From an uncultured Prevotella sp. (GTDB lineage Bacteria > Bacteroidota > Bacteroidia > Bacteroidales > Bacteroidaceae): a DNA stretch of 45,487 bases. Below the pieces are notes generated by a model that was not told the origin of the DNA, did not search any database, and was given only the letters and a program-made list of their open reading frames with translations. Both the position numbers and the translations under genes were made by a program. Numbering within the stretch: the stretch's first letter is position 1; the number at the start of each line of letters is the position of its first letter. The stretch spans positions 1 through 45,487 of the forward strand of contig CAMVOS010000020.1 of NCBI GenBank assembly GCA_947169185.1. Direction: 5' to 3'. Shown here one piece after another: positions 18,278 to 26,400 of the stretch.

Positions 18278-19864
18278 ATGTCAGATAAGATTAAACCAAG
18301 CGAAGTATCCCAGGTGCTGCTCGAACAGCTGAAAGGCATTCAGAATGCTGAACAGTTCGACGAGGTAGGTACCGTGCTTACCGTCAGTGATGGTGTGGCT
18401 CGTATCTACGGACTCCGCAATGCCGAGGCCAACGAGTTGCTGGAATTCGAGAACGGCACGATGGCTATTGTGATGAACTTGGAGGAAGACAACGTCGGTT
18501 GTGTGCTTCTGGGTACCACATCAGGCATCAAGGAGGGTATGGTGGTGAAGCGCACCAAGCGCATTGCCTCTATCCGCGTCAACGATAACATGCTGGGTCG
18601 CGTCATTAACCCACTGGGACAGGCTGTCGACGGTATGGGTGACATCGACCTGAAGGATGCTTTCGAAATGCCGTTGGACCGTAAGGCCCCTGGCGTTATC
18701 TATCGTCAGCCAGTGAAGGAACCCCTGCAGACGGGTCTGAAGGCTGTCGACTCGATGATTCCTATTGGTCGTGGTCAGCGTGAGTTGATTATTGGTGACC
18801 GTCAGACGGGTAAGACAGCTATTGCTGTCGACACCATCATCAACCAGAAGAGTTTCTATGAGGCTGGCAAGCCCGTATATTGTATTTATGTTGCTATCGG
18901 TCAGAAGGCTTCGACAGTTGCTACGCTCGTTCAGACGCTGAAGGAGCACGGCGCTATGCCTTACACCATCGTAGTTGCTGCTACGGCTGCCGATCCTGCT
19001 GCTATGCAGTATTATGCTCCGTTTGCAGGTGCTGCTATTGGTGAGTATTTCCGTGATCGTGGCTTCCCTGCATTGGTCGTTTACGATGACCTGTCGAAGC
19101 AGGCTGTGGCTTACCGTGAGGTGTCACTGATTCTGCGTCGTCCTTCTGGTCGTGAGGCTTACCCTGGTGACGTATTCTACCTGCACTCTCGTCTTCTTGA
19201 GCGTGCTGCTAAGATTAACGAACAGCAGGAGGTTGCCGAGCAGATGAACGACCTGCCCGCATGTATGAAGGGTCACGTCAAGGGTGGTGGTTCACTAACC
19301 GCTCTGCCTATCATCGAGACGCAGGCTGGCGACGTATCGGCTTACATTCCCACGAACGTAATTTCTATTACCGATGGTCAGATATTCTTGGAGTCAGACC
19401 TCTTCAACCAGGGCTTCCGTCCCGCCATCAACGTGGGTATCTCGGTATCTCGTGTGGGTGGTTCGGCACAGATCAAGTCTATGAAGAAGGTGGCTGGTAC
19501 CTTGAAGATTGACCAGGCTCAGTATCGTGAGCTCGAGGCCTTCTCTAAGTTCTCAAGTGATATGGATGCCGTGACGGCAATGACGCTGGATCGTGGTCGT
19601 AAGAACAACCAGCTGCTCATTCAGCCTCAGTATAGCCCGATGCCTGTAGGCGAGCAGGTCGCTATCTTGTATTGTGGTGTGCATGGCTTGATGCGCGAGG
19701 TACCTATCGACAAGGTTCGTGAGTGCCAGAACCAGTTCCTCGACAAGTTGCGTACATCGGCTCCCGAGGTCATCGAGACGCTGGCCGCAGGCAAGATAGA
19801 CGATGCAACCACGCAGAAGATTGAGGCTGTGATGGCCGATATCGCAGGAACCTATAAAGCATGA
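18278..19864 (+). CDS. atpA: ATP synthase F1 subunit alpha
   Basis: A 528-residue non-catalytic nucleotide-binding subunit. The P-loop GDRQTGKT is at residues 173-180; [18 protein letters not shown] and the C-terminal helical domain are intact. Gene spacing to atpG is 6 bases. Confidence 0.99.
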   Translation: MSDKIKPSEVSQVLLEQLKGIQNAEQFDEVGTVLTVSDGVARIYGLRNAEANELLEFENGTMAIVMNLEEDNVGCVLLGTTSGIKEGMVVKRTKRIASIRVNDNMLGRVINPLGQAVDGMGDIDLKDAFEMPLDRKAPGVIYRQPVKEPLQTGLKAVDSMIPIGRGQRELIIGDRQTGKTAIAVDTIINQKSFYEAGKPVYCIYVAIGQKASTVATLVQTLKEHGAMPYTIVVAATAADPAAMQYYAPFAGAAIGEYFRDRGFPALVVYDDLSKQAVAYREVSLILRRPSGREAYPGDVFYLHSRLLERAAKINEQQEVAEQMNDLPACMKGHVKGGGSLTALPIIETQAGDVSAYIPTNVISITDGQIFLESDLFNQGFRPAINVGISVSRVGGSAQIKSMKKVAGTLKIDQAQYRELEAFSKFSSDMDAVTAMTLDRGRKNNQLLIQPQYSPMPVGEQVAILYCGVHGLMREVPIDKVRECQNQFLDKLRTSAPEVIETLAAGKIDDATTQKIEAVMADIAGTYKA

Positions 19865-19870
19865 TAGCCT

Positions 19871-20842
19871 ATGCCGTCATTAAAAGAGATTAAAGGACGT
19901 ATTGCTTCAGTCAACTCGACGCGCAAGATTACGAGTGCCATGAAGATGGTGGCTTCATCGAAGTTGCATCATGCTCAGGTGGCCATTCAGAACATGTTGC
20001 CCTACGAGACCATGCTGGAGCACATCCTCAAGTCGTTCTTGGCGGCCGAGGCCGAGGCACAGACTATCTACGATCAGGAACGTCCTGTCAAGCGTGTTGC
20101 CTTGGTGGTCTTCAGCAGCAACTCGTCGCTCTGCGGTGGCTTTAATGCTAACATTATCAAGCTGATGCAGCGCACTGTCGATGCCTATACCGAAGAGTTA
20201 GGGCAGGGTAGTGTCGAGGTGTATCCCATTGGTCGCAAGGTGGCTGAAAAGGCTCGTAAGCTGGGTTATACCTGCTATGGCGACTATGCTTCGCTGGTTG
20301 ACCATCCTCATGTTCAGCAGTGCATCGAGATTGCTATGGAGCTGGGTGAGAAGTTTGCCAAGGGCGAGATTGACCGCGTAGAGCTCATCTACCATCACTT
20401 CAAGTCGGCAGGCTCTCAGGTGCTGACCAACAAACAGTTCCTGCCTATCGACATCGAGAGCGAGTTGGAACGTGACCACGAACGTGACCTCACGTCGAAC
20501 GTTGCCACGAAGAAGGCTCAGGACTATCTGAAGAAGAATCGTCGTAATCAAGCTGAACGTCAGGAGGGTGAGGCCGTGCCTCTGAACGACAACTTCATCG
20601 TCGAGCCCGACATGAACAGTGTGCTGTCACAGCTCATTCCGAAGCTGGCTCACCTGATGCTTTATACCGCTCTGCTCGACAGCGTGGCCTCTGAGCATGC
20701 CGCCCGTATGGTAGCCATGCAGACCGCTACGGATAATGCCGACGAGTTGTTACGCCAGCTCAACCTGCAATATAATAAGAGCCGTCAGCAGGCCATCACC
20801 TCTGAACTGCTCGATATTGTCGGAGGCAGCGTCAACAACTGA
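19871..20842 (+). CDS. atpG: ATP synthase F1 subunit gamma
   Basis: A 323-residue rotor subunit. The start MPSLKEIKGRIASVNSTRKI and the C-terminal RMVAMQTATDNADELL helix are conserved. It is about 35 residues longer than E. coli gamma because of a charged insert near residues 200-235 (DYLKKNRRNQAERQEGEA). Last gene of the operon, followed by a terminator. Confidence 0.97.
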   Translation: MPSLKEIKGRIASVNSTRKITSAMKMVASSKLHHAQVAIQNMLPYETMLEHILKSFLAAEAEAQTIYDQERPVKRVALVVFSSNSSLCGGFNANIIKLMQRTVDAYTEELGQGSVEVYPIGRKVAEKARKLGYTCYGDYASLVDHPHVQQCIEIAMELGEKFAKGEIDRVELIYHHFKSAGSQVLTNKQFLPIDIESELERDHERDLTSNVATKKAQDYLKKNRRNQAERQEGEAVPLNDNFIVEPDMNSVLSQLIPKLAHLMLYTALLDSVASEHAARMVAMQTATDNADELLRQLNLQYNKSRQQAITSELLDIVGGSVNN

Positions 20843-20855
20843 TGCTATAAACTTA

Positions 20856-20901
20856 ACAACAAAAGCGGGATTGATTGTTCGTCAGTCCCGTTTTTGTTGC
20901 T
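20856..20901 (+). terminator. atp operon terminator
   Basis: AACAACAAAAGCGGGA pairs with TCCCGTTTTTGTTG around a 15-base loop. The downstream arm itself supplies the T run. It starts 14 bases after the atpG stop. Confidence 0.8.
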
Positions 20902-20937
20902 CTCACTACTTAAGAGAAAGGTTGTGCGCTACATACA

Positions 20938-21124
20938 AAAGGGCCGTTTGGTACTTACTAAAGGGTCGTTTGGTACTTACTAAAGGGGCGGAAGGTACCG
21001 TGTAAAGTTTAAACTGCGACAGTGTTTAATAAAACTGTGACGGCGTTTGTTAAAACACTGGCAGCGTTTGATAAAACCGAGACAGTGTTTGATATAAATT
21101 TGATAGTGTTTGTCGTAATCCGTG
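20938..21124. repeat. Phased 22-bp and 21-bp degenerate repeats
   Basis: Three 22-bp units begin at 20938, 20960 and 20982; the first two (AAAGGGCCGTTTGGTACTTA type) differ at one base and the third is degenerate. They are followed by five or more 21-bp units of the form TTTGATAAAACCGAGACAGT, with junctions at 21025, 21046, 21067, 21088 and 21109. Period 21-22 bp is two turns of B-DNA. No gene overlaps it. Apart from this array, the inverted repeats at 21170-21353 and the TA promoter, nothing else is seen from 20902 to 21455. Confidence 0.85.
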
Positions 21125-21169
21125 TTTTAGCCACTTTTTTGTGTATGTTTTATGCTAAAAACGTAATTT

Positions 21170-21251
21170 TCTACCATATTTCGTGAATCTACCATAATTC
21201 ATAACCGATTTATATATAGATAGTTAACTTAAAATATGGTAGAATGGTAGA
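21170..21251. repeat. Inverted TCTACCAT sites
   Basis: TCTACCATA is at 21170-21178 and 21188-21196. The reverse complement ATGGTAGA is at 21236-21243 and 21244-21251. Two direct sites thus face two inverted sites across 39 bp of AT-rich DNA. Confidence 0.85.
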
Positions 21252-21283
21252 AAAAAAGCTAAAATAATTTTTTATATGGCCTT

Positions 21284-21353
21284 TTGCTCTGAGCAAGCGA
21301 CTCACGAGGTCCGAGCAGACGCGCATTGAGGGCTGAGCAACCATGAAATGCGC
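21284..21353. repeat. Two short inverted repeats
   Basis: TTGCTC/GAGCAA (21284-21296, 1-base centre) and GCGCATT/AATGCGC (21321-21353). They lie just before the promoter-bearing direct repeat and suggest a folded non-coding segment. Confidence 0.6.
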
Positions 21354-21354
21354 A

Positions 21355-21442
21355 TTCGTAACCAACCGTATGAATCCATATTTTGATAATTCTTCCTCAA
21401 AAATTTGGATTCTTCAAATATTATTCTTATTTTTGCAGCATC
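21355..21442. repeat. Promoter-bearing direct repeat, copy 1
   Basis: About 88 bp sharing its order and most bases with 22304-22392: a CCAACC..TATGAATCC block, CTTCCTCAAAA, TTTGGA, and the end TTTGCAGCATC. It includes the promoter of the toxin-antitoxin pair. Confidence 0.8.
21404..21435 (+). promoter_or_regulatory. Toxin-antitoxin promoter
   Basis: TTTG (21404-21407), a 20-base spacer and TATTTTTG (21428-21435), 20 bases upstream of the antitoxin ATG. Confidence 0.75.
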
Positions 21443-21455
21443 AAAAAGAAGAGCT

Positions 21456-21761
21456 ATGGAAGAGAAACGATATCCACAGATTGACGAAGAACAGGGTATA
21501 GATATGTGCTGTGAGCCAATCGCAGAACCAATGCCCGATTATGCTGTTTTGACGTCGAAGCGAGCAGATGGTGTTACAGAAGTCCATGATTGGATTGACG
21601 ATCTCGACTGGGATCGCTTACCCATACTTGGCCCAAAGACTGAAGAAGAAGCTATTGCCAGAATTGAACGCGCAGAAGCAGAGTTGGACGATCCAACTAA
21701 GTGGGTGACCTCTGAACAAATGTGGGCAGAATTGCATCAGAAGTTTCCATGGCTAAGATAA
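21456..21761 (+). CDS. Probable antitoxin of a RelE/ParE-type pair
   Basis: A 101-residue acidic protein starting MEEKRYPQIDEEQG. The frame opens further upstream, but that would place the start over the promoter, so the ATG at 21456 is chosen. The C-terminal region EEEAIARIERAEAELDDPTK...SEQMWAELHQKFPWLR resembles antitoxins that precede RelE/ParE toxins in Bacteroidota. No DNA-binding fold is recognised. Its stop overlaps the toxin start by 13 bases. Confidence 0.7.
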   Translation: MEEKRYPQIDEEQGIDMCCEPIAEPMPDYAVLTSKRADGVTEVHDWIDDLDWDRLPILGPKTEEEAIARIERAEAELDDPTKWVTSEQMWAELHQKFPWLR

Positions 21762-22072
21762 TCTGGCAAAATACTGCTAAACAGCAACTGATAGAAAATA
21801 TCACGTGTGCTTTGATAGAGTTTGGTGAAAAAACGGCCAACCGTTGGGAGACAGACGTGCGAGCAGTAGAATTGCGATTGGAACGTTATCCGACTTCATA
21901 TCCTCCAGAACCTCTTTTATCTTCAAGACAAAAACAATACCGATTTTGTCATGTAATGCATCGTCGCTTCAAACTCATTTATTTTTATGATGAGTCGAAG
22001 GATGTTGTGACCATAATGGATGTTTGGGACACGAAAATGAATCCCAAGACTCTTGTTAAAAGAATAAGGTAA
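21749..22072 (+). CDS. RelE/ParE-family toxin
   Basis: A 107-residue basic protein beginning MAKIIWQNTAKQQLIENITC. The pattern fits the ParE/RelE fold: N-terminal strand, two helices, then RQKQYRFCHVMHRRFKLIYF and VVTIMDVWDTKMNP strands. The ATG at 21749 is preferred over the upstream 21722 start because the shorter form begins like the family. Whether it poisons gyrase or cleaves mRNA cannot be told. It is expected to be held inactive by the upstream partner. Confidence 0.8.
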   Translation: MAKIIWQNTAKQQLIENITCALIEFGEKTANRWETDVRAVELRLERYPTSYPPEPLLSSRQKQYRFCHVMHRRFKLIYFYDESKDVVTIMDVWDTKMNPKTLVKRIR

Positions 22073-22102
22073 TTCAATTGCTATTATATTTCTTGAAAAA
22101 TG

Positions 22103-22140
22103 AGGTAGGTGTTAGGTACCTGTTGAGCCAACACCTACCT
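22103..22140. repeat. Perfect 11-bp inverted repeat after the toxin gene
   Basis: AGGTAGGTGTT (22103-22113) and AACACCTACCT (22130-22140). A degenerate third copy of the arm occurs at 22179-22202 (TGAGGTAGGAGGTTAGG). No T run follows, so it is only a possible terminator. Confidence 0.7.
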
Positions 22141-22263
22141 GTGCGTTTCCCCTTTATACAAAGGCATTCCAAAGGACTGAGGTAGGAGGTTAGGTGTTTG
22201 GGCAACAAGTGCCACTTATTGCGCAATACCCCTTCCTTATTTCCCGATAATGGCAGGTTATTT

Positions 22264-22307
22264 CGAATTACTCCAAGACTATTTCAGATTACTCCGGTAG
22301 TAATTCG
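22264..22307. repeat. 9-bp inverted repeat CGAATTACT/AGTAATTCG
   Basis: Perfect arms at 22264-22272 and 22299-22307 separated by 26 bases. The right arm touches the second promoter-bearing direct repeat. Confidence 0.65.
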
Positions 22308-22392
22308 TTGCCAACCTTATGAATCCTTATTTTTGAAATTTCTTCCTCAAAAGTTTGGAGAGTTCAGATATTCTTCGTATATTTGCAGCATC
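22304..22392. repeat. Promoter-bearing direct repeat, copy 2
   Basis: Matches 21355-21442 in the same orientation about 950 bp away, so the two copies bracket the toxin-antitoxin genes. It has its own consensus promoter. Confidence 0.8.
22354..22385 (+). promoter_or_regulatory. Promoter of the structured leader or ncRNA
   Basis: TTTG (22354-22357), a 20-base spacer and TATATTTG (22378-22385). Transcription would begin near 22390. Confidence 0.75.
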
Positions 22393-22407
22393 GCTTGTAC
22401 TTGTTTG

Positions 22408-22467
22408 ATGCAAGCAGCCTTGGCTGAGCGACCCCAAGAGAGGGTTAGCGAGCGGTCTTATATATGA
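22408..22467 (+). CDS. Possible 19-residue leader peptide
   Basis: A short ORF, MQAALAERPQERVSERSYI, starts about 18 bases after the predicted transcript start. It is the only ATG-initiated ORF noticed at the 5' end of the structured RNA. If translated, it could influence folding downstream. There is no Shine-Dalgarno sequence and no further support. Confidence 0.25.
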   Translation: MQAALAERPQERVSERSYI

Positions 22468-22681
22468 GAAAGACGTTTTCGAACGTCTGTCGTTGTGACT
22501 CGTGAATCTCGCAAATTCCTATCATCACAGCAGACAGATGACAGCGAGGCGTCTGCGTAGTGCGTTTCTATATACCTTTTATTATATAGTCCGTACTGGC
22601 GTGGGCTACTGCGTTGTCTATCCTGTGTGATGAAGGCAATGCGAGAGCCTGCGAGTCCAGGATGGGCAGAGAAACAGACAC

Positions 22682-22694
22682 CTACGCCTTTTTT
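22682..22694 (+). terminator. Terminator of the structured RNA
   Basis: CTACGC (22682-22687), the closing arm of a long-range stem, is followed by CC... T6 (22689-22694). The stem closes over a large folded domain and not a simple short hairpin, so strength is uncertain. Confidence 0.45.
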
Positions 22695-22774
22695 GTATCA
22701 TAAGCTAACCAATAACTAGTTGTTAACTGCCGACTCTGGGGTGTTCGTTGGCTCATATTATCATTGACTATAAC

Positions 22775-23422
22775 ATGATACCTCTACATTTGGCTACGTT
22801 AATTCAAGCAGTAAAGCAAGTTCCACCAGAATTAGTTGCAAATTGTAATGAAACTCAAATCTGTTATTTAGATGAACGTTCTTTTGCCTATGAACTTTAT
22901 CGTCAATGGCAAGATTTAATGGAAAATAGTAGGGAAGACCTAGTCATTAATGCTGAAGTCCCCAAAGAATGTGTGAATAGGAGTATTTTTCTGTCCAAAC
23001 TTGAAAAGATATTTGGCCTAACGAACGAAGGGAAACCCCATCGTCGATTTTATCCAGATTTAGTATGTCATCACTCTCAATTTGACAATGAAAACCAAGA
23101 AGTAATTTGTGAAATAAAAACAAAGAATGGTATTAATGATAATACTAAACTAACCTACGATTTAAAGAAATTAGCATCGTATATGACTAATCATGTTTTA
23201 TTATGTCACCCGTTCAAAGTTGGCGCTTTTATACTTGTTGGCGGGGACTTCTCAGATATTAAATATACTAGTAATAAAACAATTGACAATAAAAAAGATG
23301 AAATATATTGTATACTCTATAACATAGAGGCAATAGGTAATGATGAAGAATGTGTTTTTATCCCAAATGTACAATGCAGAAGTTTAAGAGAGATTGAAAA
23401 TAGTAACAAACTAAAAAGATAG
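22775..23422 (+). CDS. PD-(D/E)XK nuclease-like protein, unknown role
   Basis: A protein of 215 residues (224 if the TTG at 22748 is used). It has a PD-(D/E)XK-type core: ERSFAYELYRQW helix with a Glu, then FYPDLVC and, about 15 residues later, VICEIKTK. That gives the P-D...E-x-K arrangement of restriction-type nucleases. No helicase, methylase or toxin partner is adjacent. Base composition is clearly lower in GC than the ATP synthase genes, a sign of acquisition. It ends 4 bases before the large GLUG protein gene, which suggests one transcript, although the pairing makes no obvious functional sense. Confidence 0.6.
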   Translation: MIPLHLATLIQAVKQVPPELVANCNETQICYLDERSFAYELYRQWQDLMENSREDLVINAEVPKECVNRSIFLSKLEKIFGLTNEGKPHRRFYPDLVCHHSQFDNENQEVICEIKTKNGINDNTKLTYDLKKLASYMTNHVLLCHPFKVGAFILVGGDFSDIKYTSNKTIDNKKDEIYCILYNIEAIGNDEECVFIPNVQCRSLREIENSNKLKR

Positions 23423-23426
23423 AATT

Positions 23427-26400
23427 ATGAAACGACTATTAACATTGGCAGCAATATTCCTATGCTGCATGGCAACTTCGTTTGCTCAGTTTAGCGGATC
23501 GGGGTCGGGAACCGAGAATGACCCTTATCTGATTTTGAATCCGATTCACTTGAATCAGTTGCGTAACTATTTGAATCAAAGTGGGGTGTACTTTAAATTG
23601 ATGGCAGACATTGATTTGACAGAGTACTTGGAAGACGAAAGTCCATCACAAGGATGGCAGCCTGTAGGCAGTTCTTCGTCAGCTTTCAAGGGTATCGTGG
23701 ACGGAAATGGGAAAACGGTATCTGGCCTATGGACTAACAGGGCAGGTACAGATTATGTAGGATTCTTTGGAAAAACTGATGGTGCGAAGATAGATAATCT
23801 GAATGTTTTGGCGTCAACGATTGTAGGAAAAGATAAAGTTGGTGGCATTGCTGGTGATTTGCACAATGGCACAATGACTAATTGTACCTTTGAAGGAAAA
23901 GTTAAAGGAGGTAGTCAGGTGGGCGGTCTCTGCGGTAACGCAGAAAGTGGAACTATAACGGACTGTCATAGTATAGTTGAAGTAATAGGAACTGGAGATT
24001 GTATTGGTGGTATTTGCGGGCAATACGGAACATTTACCAATTGTGTCGCCTCAAATATAGATGTCAATGGTCATGATAATGTTGGTGGTATTTGTGGGCA
24101 TGAAGCGAATATAACAGGATGCTTAGTTAGTGGGGCTTTATCAGGTAATAGCAAAATCGGTGGATTATGCGGATCCAATATAAGTCATAATTTTAATTTT
24201 TTCAAAGCCTCTATTAATACAAGTTGTGTCTTGGGTCAAATTTCTGCAACAAATGATTATGTTGGAGGACTTGTTGGATATGACGAGGGTTATAATAGTG
24301 GGAAACCCTATTATACAAAATGTTATACAAATTACTATGATTGCTATTTTTGCGGTTCTATTAGAGGAGAAAACCATGTTGGTGGTCTTGTTGGTTTCAA
24401 GACATATGGAGATATCTTAAAGGGATATGCTAAATGTAGAATTACAGGAAAAATGAATGTTGGAGGATTGGTAGGCAGTCTTTCATATTATGCTACACTC
24501 AATGCCTCTGTAGCCAATAATTCTAGTATATGTGCGATAGAAGGTAATGTTGGTAGAATTACAGGAGAGAATAAAGGCTCTCTTGGAGCTATGGGTACTG
24601 CAAATGAAAATAAATCATACAACCGTACAATCGTTATTTCTCAAGGTGTCGCGCAGGATGTAGAAGACAACCTGTTGAACGGAACTGGTGTAAGTGCTAC
24701 TACTCTCAAGCTAAATGCCACCTATGTCGCTATGGGCTGGGACTTCACTGATATTTGGGATATTCAAGAAACAGAATGCTATCCTTACTTCAAGACACAA
24801 ACGGCACCACCTGTCATTACATCACAAGTTGTTTCTGGTGCAACGACAGTCAGCGGTAAATGTGTGGATGGCGGCACAGTAACGTTAGAGATAGATGGCG
24901 TAAAGCAACAGATGGTCAGCTCGAACCACGAGTTCTCGTTTATGGTTAGTCCTTTGCAGGCTGGCCATGAGGTACGCATTAGTGCCAAAGCTGAAGGGAA
25001 GGAGCAGTCGTACTACACAACGGAGACTGTTGCTTATTTAGGCAATGGAACGGAAGCCGATCCTTATCAAGTGTATACTGCAGCAGACTTAACTGGTGTT
25101 TATCGTAAGGGCTATTTCAAGATGATGAACGATATTGATCTAACGGACTATATCAACCAGTTTTGCCCTACAGAAGGATGGGAGTCGATTGGTAGAGAAG
25201 GCAGCGAGACGATACACTTTGATGGTAACGGACATAAGATATCAGGCCTTTGGTGCAACTCTACACGAGACAATACGGGATTGTTCTCTTGTTTTGCCAA
25301 TGGTACCATTAAGAACCTGACAGTAGAAGTTGCCAAGAATAAGCAAGTAAAGGGTGGAGCCAATACTGGTATCTTGATAGGTAAGATGATAAATGGTACG
25401 ATAGAGAACTGTCGTGTATCAGGTAAAGTAGCTGATGGTACACCTGTAGGCGGATTGGTTGGCTTGTTTGATGGTGGAAAGATATCACTATCTCAGGCAA
25501 ATGTCACCATTAGTACCACTGGCGAAAAGTCGTACGTTGGTGGACTGGTTGGTGAAATTACTGGTGGCGAAGTAGATCAGTGCTTCACTATAGGCTCTTT
25601 GACTGCTACAGGTACGGAATCATACGTTGCAGGATTGGCAGGCAAAAATTCTGCCACCATAACGAACTGCTATAGCAATGCTACTATTACCTCGCCTTAT
25701 TGCGCAGCTGGTATTGTGGCCTATAATTATGGAGTTGTTGACAAATGCTATGCTACTGGTGATTTGTTCAGCAGCAATTATGCAGCAGGCATCATTGGTT
25801 ATAACGATGGTGCTAATGCTTTGGTGAAGAATTGCGTGGCTATGAACAATAAGATTGACGTTACATACGAATCACAGCAACAGCAGCAAGGAGGCGGCTA
25901 TGGTCAGCGTATTATAGGTGGTATCAAGAATGGTGCCCCAGCACCAGAGCTGAACAACTATGCGCTGAAGACTATGCAGGTGTCTGTCAACAATTTGGCC
26001 CAGAAGGTTTACGATGATATCATGAATGGTGTAGGCAAGAATGCCTCTGACCTGTTAAAAGGCAGCACTTATCAGGAATTGGGATGGAACTTTGCGGATA
26101 CATGGACTATTAATGAAAACGAGAACTATCCATTGCTGAAGAAGAATATGGGTACAGCTGTTGAGCCAGGAGAAGATCCTAATCAAGATCCAGAACCGAT
26201 ACTATCTGAAGATGACAAAATAGTGGTAGCAGAGGTTGCTGCTTCTAAGAGTCAGCAAGCTACATTCGGCATAGACTTAGTAAACATAACAACAGATTTG
26301 ACTGCCTATCAGTTTGACTTGACACTGCCAGACGGCATCTCGCTGAGTCAGAATGACAAGGGCAAGTTCCTGGTGACAAAGACAGGCCGTTATGAAGATG

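Larger units (their letters stand above)
22390..22694 (+). ncRNA. Candidate ~300-nt structured RNA or attenuator leader
   Basis: The segment begins at a consensus promoter and ends in a T6 run at 22689-22694. Stems seen: GCTTG/CAAGC near the 5' end, a 7-bp UUCG-capped hairpin AGACGTT/AACGTCT (22471-22488), GCAGAC/GTCTGC (22530-22556), CTATATA/TATATAG (22568-22589), ATCCTG/CAGGAT (22620-22663), GTTTCT/AGAAAC (22564-22569 with 22670-22675) and GCGTAG/CTACGC (22555-22560 with 22682-22687). The last stem directly precedes the T run and shares bases with GCAGAC/GTCTGC, so two folds would compete. It is not RNase P, tmRNA or SRP RNA by their known motifs. It could be a free RNA or a leader controlling the nuclease-like gene. 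Confidence 0.5.

Noticed and set aside
20938..21124. CRISPR array
   Set aside because: The units are contiguous and degenerate with no unique spacers, and no cas genes are near.
21405..21455. Longer antitoxin starting at 21405
   Set aside because: It starts at a TTG inside the -33 box and would precede the predicted transcript start.
22198..22467. An 89-codon ORF upstream of the nuclease-like gene
   Set aside because: It crosses the inverted repeat and the promoter of the structured RNA; only its last 19 codons, starting at an ATG after the promoter, were kept as a tentative leader peptide.
22390..22694. Retron msr/msd, RNase P RNA, tmRNA or SRP RNA
   Set aside because: No reverse transcriptase is encoded nearby, and the hallmark conserved motifs of the three housekeeping RNAs are not found on either strand.
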